Notes: generated by a model from the sequence alone, not told the origin. Counted from the stretch's first letter, positions 1 through 11,500 are shown. The stretch is DNA of 64,000 bases from Phycomyces blakesleeanus NRRL 1555(-) (GCF_001638985.1 NW_017265144.1:806001-870000), one strand, 5' to 3'. A program made the numbers and translations.

Positions 1-1730
1 TTATGCGAGTGTCTATCTATTCAATTCAAGCAAATTTCTTTTATCCATCTACGAAATGGACCTTGATTTCTAGAAGATCTCCACAAATCATCTGTGTAAC
101 ACCAAGCAATTGGTTCTTAACCGTGCACAGCATGCAACATCAAGTACAACTGTTGGGCTATTAATGATATATTCACTAACCAGCTACTGATTATTTTTAG
201 TTGCAATGGTACAACACAGGGATACAATTGACGCTATTTGTAAACCACTTTTTAATAAAGCTATTTGGATTAATGATCTGGCTTATTCACCCTGAAACTA
301 GGTCTTGAACGAATAATTATGTTATTTTTCAGTGTATCTCTGTATATTTGTATATTTCAACTACTTTGATGGTAGGGGTGATCCAATATTGTAGTTACAA
401 AGATAAAGAAGCTGATAATTAAATCTAGTCTGAGCTGAAAAACAAAAGCCAAAACGAAAGAGAAGTGTAGATTGTCATAACATAGGCTTGGTTTCGGACT
501 TTACTATGAAAGATTTAATATAAAAAAGGTGCTTAAGCGCTTTGCTGAAATGATGTGGTTACAAATACTGTCGGAAAACTTCGGACAGGTATAGACTAGG
601 AAATAAAAACTAGGATTTCAAAGCTTCTTTTTCATTACTCACTGAGTGATTAAACTGAACGATATCAAGAATATTGATTTGTAAGATTATACAGTAAAAG
701 CTACACAGAATATAGGTTAATTTGAGTAAATGATTAAGAAGCTAATTTTATACATATTTTAGCTTGGTAGCTAAATTTTGTGTGAGATACACATATATTA
801 GGTTAGGGCATACTTTCCTTGACTCATTCCTCCGAAATATAAACGAGACATTCATTATTTATGTAAAATACACTTATTGGGTTTTGATGTTGGGAAATTT
901 TAATATAATCGTAAAAGCATATTTTAGATTGATATATATCTTTTCAATAGCTAGTCAGAGCCAAAGAATACTATTTATAAATTTGCATTTTTATCTTTAT
1001 TTTGATAAATGATCACTAAGTGAGAAGCTCACTATAATTGAGATATTAGATTTAAATGAGCACAAGTCTCAAATTATAAGCCATTCCAGTGCTCTGTCTA
1101 CGTAGGTTGATTTTAACCATATATTGTTTTTTCTGTAAAGGTTTTCTCTTTCTTTCCAGCTCGGGTAGTTTGAGTACAGAATCAGAATTTCTTTAGGTGG
1201 ATTATGAAACACATCTTCAAAGAGCTTAAACCCTTATGGTCTGAGTTTCAAGTTTTAATTTTTAAAAAAGGCATGCAGATGTATGTGTACCCAACAGACA
1301 GGTAGAGAAAGAAAAAGAGAGTAAAGAAATTGAGAGAAATGATCAACCATTTTCCTTTTTCAGGACTATCCCCATAGGCTGCACAGTATTTACAAGCAGC
1401 CAATTACTGGTTCAGTCAGTTAAACTCTGAATATTCGAAGCGTAGTTTAGGAAACCGTGAAACTATATGAATTACGCCAGAATTCAGATTTTTTTGTATA
1501 TATTACACATATCCCTTCGTTGTTATGTCTGGTGTACAATACTCCTTGTCGGATACAATTATGGAATATAACTAGAGGACTTACCTCCTACTAACTATAA
1601 ACGAATATTTCAAATGAAAAGGCTTGGCGTTCCACACTTGCTTTATATCTAAGCTTACTGTCAATGCAAGAGGAAGCTAGTCAAAATACATTTAATCTGT
1701 CTGCAGGTCATGTGTAGTACTATTAAAATA
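1..1730. other. AT-rich gene-free stretch
   Basis: No reading frame here looks like a recognisable protein; the one plus-strand ORF near 764-1012 is low-complexity hydrophobic sequence with no family signature. No tRNA or repeat structure was seen. It ends at the TA flanking the Tc1/mariner element. Confidence 0.5.
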
Positions 1731-1732
1731 TA

Positions 1733-1909
1733 CAGGATTTTAACTGCAAAATAGTGACTTTTCCTTTTAATATAGTGACATTCCCAAATTAACTTAGGCA
1801 AACTCCCAAGTTGATTTAGGCAAATTCCCAAGTTAATTTAGTGAAAAGCCCAAATTGATTTAGGCAACCTCCCAAGTTGTTTTTTTTGGCTGTTACATGT
1901 AAAATCAAT
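1733..1909 (+). repeat. Left terminal inverted repeat with internal 22-bp units
   Basis: This is the left inverted repeat of the Tc1/mariner element. From about 1784 it contains four successive 22-bp units that begin CCCAARTTRA and mostly continue TTAGGCAAA, followed by a partial fifth. The same units appear inverted in the right repeat. Tandem subterminal units are typical of transposase binding sites in long-repeat Tc1 elements, but binding is inferred. Confidence 0.9.
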
Positions 1910-1959
1910 GTAAATTATAAAGAATGCAAAAAGTAATATCAATGCAAGATGTTTTTATT

Positions 1960-3063
1960 TTAATAAATTTCTTTACAATATTGGCAACTGTTAAAAAAAC
2001 TAATGCTGTGTTGGACCCAGCCTTGGCAGTCTTCTCTTGTTATTTGTGAGCTACATTCTGACAAGTATACCAGAAAGTCATCAGTATCTAACCCTGGCTT
2101 TCTCTTGGCTAAACCCTTTAGCTTCGAGAAGCTCTCTTCTACTGGATTCAAGAATGGCGAGTAAGGTGGCAAGAACTTGATGTGGTGTCGTGTTGTTGCC
2201 ATAAAGTTCCTGACCAAATGGGATCTGTGGATGGGAGCATTGTCCAGGATGAACCACTGGGGAACAGCATTGGTATCGTCCAGTGTTTTTATGATTGGCT
2301 TTAAGAACTCGATGAAAAGTTCAGCGTTGGTGCCTTTTGGAACAAGCTTGGCTGACATGCTCTCGACACCATTGTTTGATATTGCTGCCAAGATGCTGAT
2401 GTTGAGTGCCCTCTTGGTCTTAGTACGTACAATGGCGTTCTTCCCCTTCTTCGACCACCCTTGTTGGCGTATGAGATTAACATTAAATCCAGCTTCGTCA
2501 ATAAAAATGCAATTGGCTACATATGCGACCCCAAGTTCCGGAAGAGACTCCACAAATTTTCTCCTTGCTTCAATAACATCCGGGTCGTTTCTCCTCTCCT
2601 CCACAGCCTTGGTTCGCTTTAAGGTGAACCCAATATTGTTTATTATATGACGGTATAGTCCGCTGAACGTTATGCCTTTTTCTTGTAAGTCGTCAAAGCG
2701 TTCGTAAAGCTTTTCTCTCATCATCTCAAGAGTCAATGTGCAATCTTCGTCTAGGATCTCAATGCGATATTCTGAATGTTCTTCCGTGATTTTTGTACAT
2801 TCCTTCTTTCTGCCACCTCTTTGCTTGACCACGACCTCTCCATTATCCCTGAAACTGTCCTTTATGTTATCTACAGTAGATCTAGAAAGGCCAAACATAG
2901 AAGCAACTTCTGAAACTGGCTTATGATCTGTTTTTACGGTCAAGTTGAAGATTCTCTTGCGTAAAGTCATGGGAATTCTTTCATTCTTCTGCTTTGTTCT
3001 TCTTCTAGACTTCTGTTCGCCACTTGAGCTTTGGGCTGAGATACTTTGGGATGTAGGATTCAT
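1960..3063 (-). CDS. Tc1/mariner-type DD34E transposase
   Basis: A 367-residue protein with the full layout of Tc1/IS630 transposases. A basic stretch near residues 19-29 (SRRRTKQKNER) may be a nuclear localisation signal. A helix-turn-helix lies at about 47-72 (VSEVASMFGLSRSTVDNI). The DDE core has D189 in FIDEAGFN, D274 in ILDNAPIH and E309 in SPFLNPVEES. There are 34 residues between D274 and E309, giving DD34E. The length is normal for the family and there is no intron or frame break. Such enzymes excise and reinsert the element at TA dinucleotides. The ATG at 3063 gives the complete N-terminal DNA-binding region. Confidence 0.93.
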   Translation of the reverse strand: MNPTSQSISAQSSSGEQKSRRRTKQKNERIPMTLRKRIFNLTVKTDHKPVSEVASMFGLSRSTVDNIKDSFRDNGEVVVKQRGGRKKECTKITEEHSEYRIEILDEDCTLTLEMMREKLYERFDDLQEKGITFSGLYRHIINNIGFTLKRTKAVEERRNDPDVIEARRKFVESLPELGVAYVANCIFIDEAGFNVNLIRQQGWSKKGKNAIVRTKTKRALNISILAAISNNGVESMSAKLVPKGTNAELFIEFLKPIIKTLDDTNAVPQWFILDNAPIHRSHLVRNFMATTRHHIKFLPPYSPFLNPVEESFSKLKGLAKRKPGLDTDDFLVYLSECSSQITREDCQGWVQHSISFFNSCQYCKEIY

Positions 3064-3565
3064 AATAAAAGGTAAGAGAAAGAAGAATAGGAATTGTGTT
3101 GAAACACCATTGTATATAAGTTTGATAAGAAAAAATGCCAGTCATTTGACAAGGCGTACGTATATGACATGTGCTACACGCCACTGATAGGTGTAACATA
3201 AATTGATTTAGTATTTAAAGAGTGATCAAACACTTTAGCAGAAGTTGGTTTTTTATTCTTTTACAAAATTAATAAATAACAAGTAAATCTGATGTATCGT
3301 GTTTTAAGAGTTATTTTACCACAAGAATAATGAAAAGATATAAAGTATAGATGAATCTTTAGTTGGATGTTTATATAGATTTTGCTTCATTTAGTTTTGC
3401 TTCATTTAGTTTTGCTTCATTTTATTTTGTTCATTTTTTTTTAAAAAAAAAAGGCTTCTTGTTCTGTATTTTGTATAATAATTAATATCGTCTTTCATAT
3501 CATTTATTTTTATTTCAGCTTTAAAATGTTTGATAGCTAAATCAAAATGATATTAGCTATACAAT

Positions 3566-3744
3566 ATTGATTTTACATGTAACAGCCAAAAAAAAAACAA
3601 CTTGGGAGGTTGCCTAAATCAATTTGGGCTTTTCACTAAATTAACTTGGGAATTTGCCTAAATCAACTTGGGAGTTTGCCTAAGTTAATTTGGGAATGTC
3701 ACTATATTAAAAGGAAAAGTCACTATTTTGCAGTTAAAATCCTG
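3566..3744 (-). repeat. Right terminal inverted repeat of the Tc1/mariner element
   Basis: Reverse complement of 1733-1909, differing only by two extra bases in the homopolymer next to GGCTGTTACATG. The outer end CAGG abuts TA at 3745-3746. Confidence 0.92.
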
Positions 3745-4062
3745 TATGCTAATACTAGAATCTCGTACTGAGAAAAATTGGTTTTTTACCCATGAGAGTC
3801 GTCTTGAAATGCGAATCTTGAGTATCATATCAGACGCCAGGGATAAAATATGTCTACCTTATACTACTAAATAGACTGTATGATATTTTATTCATCAACT
3901 CTATTTATTTTCTATTGTCTTTCTTACTCCAACATCTTTTAAAATGACTCATGCGAAATGCATAATTGTGTAAATATCTATATTTAAGTTTTTATTAAAA
4001 TTTATTGTAGCTGATAAATATTAGTAACAGATAAGAATAATAAGTAACAGATATATGGTGGT

Positions 4063-5700
4063 TTATATATCCCAGCTTTTAAAAAAACTATTTTTAATTG
4101 CTAGGCTCGTAACTAGTTCATTTAGCCTTTTTTTGGTTTTGGATTTTGACAAAACAGTGCTATTTCTATTCGTATTGAGTGAAGGTAGATTAGCACTTAT
4201 AGCAATTGGTTGCTGAGTAGATAGGAGAGTAAAAAGAGCAGAGTAAGGGAAAGGAAAGGTTGCCATTGAATGAACAGTAAGAAGAACAGAAAAGGTAGGC
4301 GGTTGAGACAAGCTGGTATCGGTATTTGTGTTTTGTGAAGCATTGTTGGTAGCCATGAGTAATTGTATTTGTGAATTTAAACACTGTTGCTAGATCATGA
4401 GAATTTTTAAGTCCTTAGCCAGTTGCTGTGTCGTGTTCATCAGAAGCAAATTCTGCTGGTTACTTTGTTCAATGAAGTTGTTGAAAGAGTTTTCGTTTTT
4501 CTCAAATCGGCTGTCTTGTTGTTGCTGCAATCGTATGATTCGATGATTCACTTCTGTCACTCTGCTGGCTACCTCTTTGTTCGTATCGACAATGTTAGGA
4601 ACAAGGCTTTCATACTCTTCTAGTCTACCAACGGAAGGGTTGGTAATGGCAGCTACATTATCCTCCTGAAACATTTTGAAGCTGTTACTTGAGAACGGAA
4701 GGTTTCTTGTGTTGATGTGCTTGTTTTCTTTGTTCAAGTACAAGTAAAAGGCTGCATCTTGTAAGATAATTCTTCTGCATCGTATCAAGAGTCGTGAAAA
4801 TCCGCGCTTTGCTGTATTGATACTGCTTTGAGTTGCTTTTTGCTTTCATTTTCTCTTTTTTTCTTTCGACTGCAATCTTCCATCTTCCTCGACGAATTTT
4901 ACGGAATCTGCTTCTTCGTCTATCTCCAAATTTATGATTTTTTCATCCTCATCCTCGTTCTCATCAACTTCATTCATCCTTCTCACAGACAGCTACCCAC
5001 TCTGCATCCCCAACACCGAAATAGTCTTTGATCCAAGAAAATATTATCTTTTTCAATTCAACTGGTGGTGACGCACCATTTCTTGCTAATAAAAAAGGCT
5101 TTCCCCAAAAGCCACTCATACCTCTTGCAAAAGGATATGGGAGTTTACCCAAGTAATAGGTCTCCAAACGACTAAGTCGATCCTTCCATCCTTCTCCTCG
5201 CTTGATAAAATCAAAGGGTATTTCTAAGCCCTCAGCTTCCATTGACCCAGCATGATGGCCACCATGTGTTACCCGTGTGGTGTATATTTTTTATCTGCAA
5301 GTGCCTTTTTTGCTGTTCTTCATTGAGAAGCACCAGTTAAACTCTTCTCAGGGCTGTTGAATCCACACGATACCTTCCAGTTTTGCCAACTGTCTTCGTT
5401 CAAAAAGTCATCACTGGTCTATTATTCGTATCAAGAAAGTTAGAAATTATTTTAAAAAAGTCTCTTTTTTTTAGCTGTCCAACCTTTTTGAAGCAGACTA
5501 AACATAAAAAAAGGCAAATGCACCAAAAGGACATCTGAATGCGTTTTCATGGCGCATGGAACATGTAAATTTGACCTCTCATTCCTTCAAACGTTTGCCC
5601 TTGTCTAGACTAAAGACCAAAGTAGGAACCTGTTGCATTCCTTTGTGTTATTTCTTTGGAATTATCGTACAAAAGCAATCCACAAAGTTTAAATTTCTCG
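4063..5700 (-). pseudogene. Degenerate Crypton-type (Ndc10-like) tyrosine recombinase
   Basis: Reading the minus strand leftward from about 5.6 kb, fragments in shifting frames resemble the fungal Crypton/Ndc10 recombinase family. They are RCPFGAFAFFMFSLLQ (about 5.54 kb), FLNEDSWQNWKV (about 5.39 kb), a recombinase-box-like VTHGGHHAGS (about 5.26 kb), and then at 4970-5242 a stretch ending ETYYLGKLPYPFARGMSGF, where the tyrosine probably corresponds to the nucleophile. An acidic linker and a coiled-coil-like tail follow (4390-4790). Frameshifts near 5.28 kb and in A-runs near 4.86 kb, plus stops, break the gene. It looks truncated upstream next to the LINE. The family assignment rests on motif recall and is not aligned. 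Confidence 0.6.
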
Positions 5701-5814
5701 AATCCTGATCCCTAAGTAGCATATGGTGGCAGGAAGAGATAAAGAACATTCAGCGATCCTAGGGAGACGACATTTTCAGGATGGGAGACGACGTTTTGAC
5801 TTTACCGGACTACA

Positions 5815-7284
5815 ATGGCTTCCTCCGCTACCATACCCGACACGCCTGAACAAGGCACACCACACCAACATAAATCACCCATCAAAGCTGATACACTTTG
5901 GTCACGCACCGTTTCTTCCGAACGAGTATCGCTTACTCACAACCACAACCCCTCTCAAAACAATGAAACCAACACCGTCATCATGCCTTCGCATGTCTGG
6001 CGTAATGGCCGTTCCCCTGGCAGTGTCATCTTCGATGTCACTAGCCGTAAATCGATTGCCCAAGAAGGGCTCATTGCATTGGTACATGACCAATACCCAT
6101 CTCGCCGTTGTATTCTCTTCGACAAAGATGGCCCTCGTCGCCTTCTCGAGATAAACTTTTCGCCTCAAGACGATATGGACATCCAAAGAGCATGTCAAAC
6201 CGGTCTTCACTTCCCTGATGAGAACGTCACTGTACTTGCCACCTCAGGCCTGGAAACAGGCGCTGTTATCTAACGTGCCAGTCTTTCTCGCTTGCCCATT
6301 TTTGATCTGCCTGACCTGTTGTATGGTCTACGAACTAGTCTTGTGCCGTACGGCCGCATTCTAGACGTTGGAATTTGCCGCGAGCCAAAGTTCCAAACAT
6401 TTTTAGGTACCGGGTATGCCATTCTGGACACCCGTCCTACTGACTCTGGGGAGGAATATCCTCACATGCCACATAATATTCAGTGGATGGATACCTCGGA
6501 CGGTTTCCGTGCTACCACAAGCTCCATGCCCATTTGGTGTCGATATTGTCACGCTGACGGTTATGACCGTCAAAACTGTCCTGAACGCCCAGCCAACAAA
6601 CGGCAGTGCTGGATATGTAACCAAACTGGGCACGTCAGAGACCAGTGCCCTCGGGCTCAAGCCAAGAACTCGCATCCTCAAAAAGGATACCACCTGACGA
6701 ACAACGCCATACCAGAGGTCAAAATGTCTGAGGCCAGCACACAACACGATCATGACAATCCGCGAACTGCCGAATTTGACATTGAGAATTCTCATGCTGC
6801 CGTACAAAAAGCTGCGGCCAAGCAACTCGCTACCAAAGAAGCTGTGGACCGAGAGATAGCAGCTAAGGCACTCGAAGAACGGATGGCCACCGAGCAGGAA
6901 GCTAATGCACTTGTCGCTAACTTTGCTGCCGCCCTCTCCGCCAAAGACGACGAAATTGCGGCCTTGAACGCTGCCCTAGCACGTTCAGCAGAGACCAAGG
7001 CCCAGGCCACACAACAAGAATTAGAGGCTACCCGGGCTTCCATTGTCGCGCTGTCCTCTTCTCCTGCTGGTACCACCGGCACTTCAACCGTCACTCCCCA
7101 CAACACCTTGATTCTCCCAGGCCTCAGCAAACACGCCCAAACTCTTAAAGACCTCCAACTCCACCGTAAAACCAAAGCACCGCTTGGAAAAATTGGGAAA
7201 AATATCCCTGCTATCACGAAGACTGCTACCGCCACACCTGCCAACCCTCCACAGGGTAGTGCTGAAACTCCTGTCCGTCAATAA
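5815..7284 (+). pseudogene. LINE ORF1 protein (zinc-knuckle nucleic-acid-binding), broken by one stop
   Basis: The frame from ATG 5815 runs to 7284 but is interrupted by TAA at 6271-6273 (codon 153). The frame continues unchanged on both sides, so one nonsense change accounts for the break. Two zinc knuckles follow: C242-x2-C245-x4-Y250-x4-C255, where tyrosine replaces the expected histidine, and C265-x2-C268-x4-H273-x4-C278. The C-terminal part (about residues 320-430) is alanine-rich with heptad spacing and is probably a coiled coil, a feature missing from the second LINE. ORF1 proteins coat LINE RNA and assist reverse transcription. The stop codon is followed by TT and the ORF2 ATG. Confidence 0.85.
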
Positions 7285-7286
7285 TT

Positions 7287-10200
7287 ATGTCGGCCCTTAC
7301 CCTCAATGTCAGCATTGCAAGTCTAAATTGTAATAGCCTGGCCAAATTATCTGATCCTTCCCGCCGCTCCGACCTTATTCGCTTCTTGCGCCAGACCTCT
7401 TCCGATATAATTGCTTTACAAGAAACATATGCCTCCGCCTCACTATCTACTGTTATACACAATCAATTTCGCGCCAGCAGCTCCCTCTGGACTTATCGAT
7501 GTGGTTTAGTCACTCTTTCTCCTCTTCTCTCTCTTGAACGTATCCCCATTCCTGAAGACGATCGTGCTATCCTTGCCAAGGAAACTCATACGTCTTCTAG
7601 TTTTGATCCTTTCTTTGTTCTTGTTGGGTATGCACCCGCCTCTCCTGCTGCTCGTCCTGCCTTTTATTCTGATTTACAGTCATTCGCTATTCTTAATAAT
7701 CCCACCATCCGGGATCGACTCTTCATCCTGGGCGACTTTAATTTCTCTTTCCTTAACCCCACCTCACTACGCACGGCACCTCTTCCTTGGCAACATTATC
7801 TTGGATCTTACTTCGTCAACTGTCACACCTCTCTCGACTCCACACCGCTCCCTACTTTTAACCGCAGTTCTTCTACCACTACTATAGACTATATATTTGC
7901 ACCATACTCTATGTCCTCCTCAATTGTCAACCACGATGTCCAGTTTATCTCTCGTTTGTGGACCGACCATGCTCTGCTTCAGGCCACTATTTGTCTAGGC
8001 ACATCCGACAAAGGGCGTGGATTATGGCGCGCTCACCCTTCTCTTGCCTCAAATCCCGCCTTTCTTTCTGCCCTCGATTCCGCTCTCACTCGCCTCTTTC
8101 CTCTCCTTCCTCAAGATGATCCACAACGCCAGTGGGAAGTTGTCAAAGCTACTATGATTAGGACCGCAAAGAAATTTGGTGGACGCTATACTACGTATCG
8201 GAAAAAACTGCTCAAATCACTCCAGAGCAAACGGAGTCGGTTTTTGCGGTCAAAACCTATACTAGCAGCTCGCCTTCTACTTCTTCCTAAATATGACCAA
8301 CAAATTGCAGCAATCCAGCAAGAACTTGTTGACACCGCCTCCCTTCGAGCTGGACTTCGCTGGAGAGAACATGGGGAGACATCTGCCGGCTATCTCAAGA
8401 AAGCCATTGGCATACGTACGCAGCAACAGTATATGCCCCCTCTCTACCATCCTGATACCAACGTACTATGCACTACTCCTGACACTATGATGACAGTTAC
8501 CACTGCTTTCTATTCTTCTTTGTTTTCTCCCGATCCTATTGACGATCACGCCGTGGACCAGCTTCTTTCCTCCATTACACCTTCCCGCCACATCACTTCC
8601 GCACAACAAGACCTTCTTACCACCACCTTCACTTTGGACGGCATTCAACAATGCGTCTCCAGGGCCCCGCAACCTAGTAGCCCTGGCCCAGATGGGTTTC
8701 CTTATGTTATTCTAGCTGTACTATTCCAACACCCCCTATATGCCTCTTTAATTACGCGTGTCTACAATGATGCTCTCATCCATTCCTTATTTCCTCCTTC
8801 TTGGACAGATACTTGTGTGCGGCTTTTGCCAAAGAAAGGTGATCTGTCTCTCCTCCGTAACTGGCGCCCGATTGCCCTCATTAATTGTGACGCCAAAATT
8901 TTCACCCGCCTCCTCAATATCCGCATGGCCCCAATCGCCAATACTGTCCTTAACCCGTATCAAACTGGTTTCCTTTCCTCTCGATTTATTGCGGATAACG
9001 GCCTTTTGGTGAAATTGGTTATGGAACAAGCCCACAAGACTTCTTCTACCGCAATTGGCGTCCTTCTCGACCAGGAAAAAGCCTATGACCGCGTCCATCC
9101 TCAATATCTTCAAACAGCCCTCCTCAAATATGGCTTTCCACATTCATTTGTCACTTCTATCACTTCCCTCTTCTTCCAGACTCGCGTACGCTTTAATGTC
9201 AATGGTTACATTTCTTCTCCTGTCCTCCAATCCCGAGGTTTACGCCAAGGTGACCCGCTATCTCCTGTTCTTTTCAACTTTGTCCTCGAACCTTTGCTCC
9301 TTCGTATACTTGATGATTCTCTTTTTCAAGGCTACACAATTCCCCAATCCGTTCCTTCCACTTCTCTTAAAGTATTAGCCTATGCTGATGATTTCCTCGC
9401 CTTTCTCAAGGATCCTGAAGATTTACACCGCCTCAACGAACATCTTCATACTTACGGCCTAGCATCTAATGCTAAGGTCAATATGCACAAAACCCATGCC
9501 CTCTCTCTGTCCGGATCCACACTACCAGAATGGCAGATCCCTCTCCAATCTGTCGGTATCACCTCGTGGTATGATCGCTCCTCTTCCTCGCCGGCAATTT
9601 ACCTAGGCTATCCACTCATCCACACCATCACACAACGCGATGCATTCGGCGCAAAACTTCTCAATGATATACGCTTGGCAACACAGTTGCACTCTCAACG
9701 TTACCTTTCAGTCCGTGGACGCGCCACAATCGTCAACTCTCTCATTCTTTCTCGTCTTTGGCACGTCCTTCGTCTTGTTTGGTTTCCAAAGACCTTCATG
9801 AACACTCTACGGTCTATTGTTGGTAAGTTTGTCATGCGCCGCATGTTTCCAAGAGTAAAATATGCTACACTATGTCTTCCACGGTCCTTTGGAGGGCTGG
9901 GTCTCATAGATCCGGCTGCCCAACAGTATGCTCTTCAATTTCGATGGCTTCTTCCTCTTCTTTTTCCTGCTCGTGCCACACTCTCTATTCCTATTCGTTG
10001 GCTACGCGCTCATATTTCTATGTATTCTTCCGCTTCCCCTTTCCATTTGCTTGATCCTACATTCTTTTTCTTTTTTTCTACCAGTCGCAAAGGCATTTTT
10101 CCTTTCCCTTCTGCGCTGTCTTTATTCTTTTCTGCTTATGATAAACTACCTTCCTTAGACATACCTCCTTCTCTTTCTTTTGCTACATGGTTTTCTCTTC

Positions 10201-11071
10201 CTCTTAGTGCTATATATCATTCTTTACCACATAACACTTTTCTTTCTAATTCTCGCTTTCATCAACTGTTGGTTTCTGATGCTTTCTACTACGATCCTTT
10301 ACTTCTCTGTTTTTCTCGTCTCCCTCTATCTTCTCGAACAACATGTCCAATCCTCATAAACCGATTTTTCGCATTGTTGACACGCACATACAGGTCATAC
10401 ACCCCTTCTTTGCCTCTCTTTGCCTTCCACCCTCCCACCCTTCCGCTTCCCATGATGGCTCATATGGCACAGTTGACCCTATGCACCTCTCAATATCATT
10501 TGCCTCCTTTATAAGACAACTCAAACTTTCCCGACGTTCGTTTCGACTCCTATGCCCCCCTCCCGATCCAAACCCCCGCCAATCGGTCTCACGCCTGTCA
10601 CCTCGCCAATGGAATTTCTTCTGGTCTTTGACCTTGTCCACTTCCACCCGCAACATATGGTTTCGACTTCTACATAACTCTCTTTCCTCAGCTTCCATCC
10701 TTCATGCTATTATCCCCAGCTTTGTCGCCTCCCCCGAGTGCCGTCTATGTGGTCACTCTAACCAGACTCCTGAACATTTCCTTGTGGAGTGTCCTCTCGT
10801 TTGGCAAGTTTGGACTATGACTATGCATAGGTTGATACCACACTGGCGAGCCCAACCGTCCACAATCCTTCGTGCCTTTTATGCTCTCGCCCTCCCTCCC
10901 TCCCCTCCTCATATTGACTCATACCATGTTTTGGATGGTGTTCTTGCCGCAGTGTGGAAAGCGTACTGGCGCACAATTTTTGACGATGTGCCTTTTGTTC
11001 CTGCCAATGTAGTTGTTTCTGTGAACAAATCGCTTCAATTTTTCTTTCAGTCTTCCCATCTCCTAGACTAG
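7287..11071 (+). pseudogene. LINE ORF2: endonuclease-reverse transcriptase, frameshifted
   Basis: The N-terminal 230 residues form an APE-like endonuclease (SLNCNSLAK, IIALQETY, LGDFNFSF, IDYIFAP, WTDHALL). Reverse transcriptase follows, with KKGDLSLLRNWRPIALIN, LLDQEKAYDRVHP, SRGLRQGDPLSPVLF and the catalytic AYADD whose tyrosine is residue 699. The first frame stops at 10514. The remainder, NIWFRLLH and a CCHC (CRLCG...HFLVEC, C-x2-C-x8-H-x4-C), lies in the frame that ends at 11071. Comparison with the intact second LINE puts the one-base frameshift at about 10465-10475. The start at 7287 is two bases after the ORF1 stop. Confidence 0.88.
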
Positions 11072-11500
11072 GTCTCTCACTCTTGTGCTCCATCTACTTT
11101 CTACTTTCTCCTGTAATATTTCTTCTCTTCGTTCTTTTTCTTCTGTTAATTTTGTTTCCCTCTTCTCTGTAATTTTATCGTTTCCTACTACATAGTCCCC
11201 ACACTTTGTGTGTTCATCAATCTCTCCCCGGCATCTACCTCTCCTTCTTTAGGAAGTACGACCTGTTTTTGGGCAATTTAATAATAAAACCTTGTCTCAT
11301 ACAAAAAAAACGAATGGCAAGAGAACTTTATAATATACTTCAAAAAAGATCAACCCGGATCAAGCCAATCTTTACGTCGGTGTTTTATTTAGTCACATGA
11401 CTATTATGACGTACAGGAGGGGGAAAGAGGAATGCATTCAGGTGTTCGGATTAAAAGAGGGAGGGGCTTTAAAGAAGTTGTTTTTTGCACTTAACTTATA

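Larger units (their letters stand above)
1733..3744 (-). mobile_element. Tc1/mariner (IS630 superfamily) DNA transposon, apparently intact
   Basis: The element is 2012 bp and is bounded by inverted repeats that start CAGGATTTTAACTGC and end in an adjoining TA on both sides (1731-1732 and 3745-3746), the classical TA target duplication. The left repeat (1733-1909) and right repeat (3566-3744) are identical when read inward except for a T8 versus T10 run. A single uninterrupted transposase gene on the minus strand fills the interior. Identical termini plus an open DD34E transposase indicate a recent insertion that may be autonomous. Activity itself is inference. Confidence 0.93.
5720..11310 (+). 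mobile_element. Two-ORF LINE (L1/Tad-like), decayed copy
   Basis: A non-LTR retrotransposon with ORF1 (CCHC zinc knuckles) and ORF2 (APE-type endonuclease, reverse transcriptase, C-terminal CCHC), a short 3' UTR, and an A tail at 11303-11310 after CATAC. The 5' leader holds two copies of GGGAGACGAC 21 bp apart (5762, 5783). ORF1 has an in-frame TAA and ORF2 a frameshift, so this copy is dead. The 5' boundary is approximate because no target duplication could be found. It resembles, but is a different family from, the LINE at 33.6-38.8 kb. Similar elements in Mucor have been named Grem-LINE1. Confidence 0.88.

Noticed and set aside
1784..1880. Regularly spaced 22-bp units that could suggest a CRISPR-like array
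   Set aside because: The units adjoin without unique spacers, lie inside a transposon terminal repeat, and are mirrored at the other end; the genome is eukaryotic.
2177..2650. Plus-strand ORF over the transposase
   Set aside because: Antisense shadow of the DD34E transposase gene with no family features.
4063..4356. Ser/Thr-rich minus-strand ORF as a separate gene
   Set aside because: Lies at the tail of the degenerate recombinase region, low complexity, no start context or homology; included within the relic.
5700..11325. Target-site duplication for the first LINE
   Set aside because: Sequence after the A tail (CGAATGGCAAGAG) has only a 5-bp match (CGAAT at 5699) upstream; not enough to claim a duplication.
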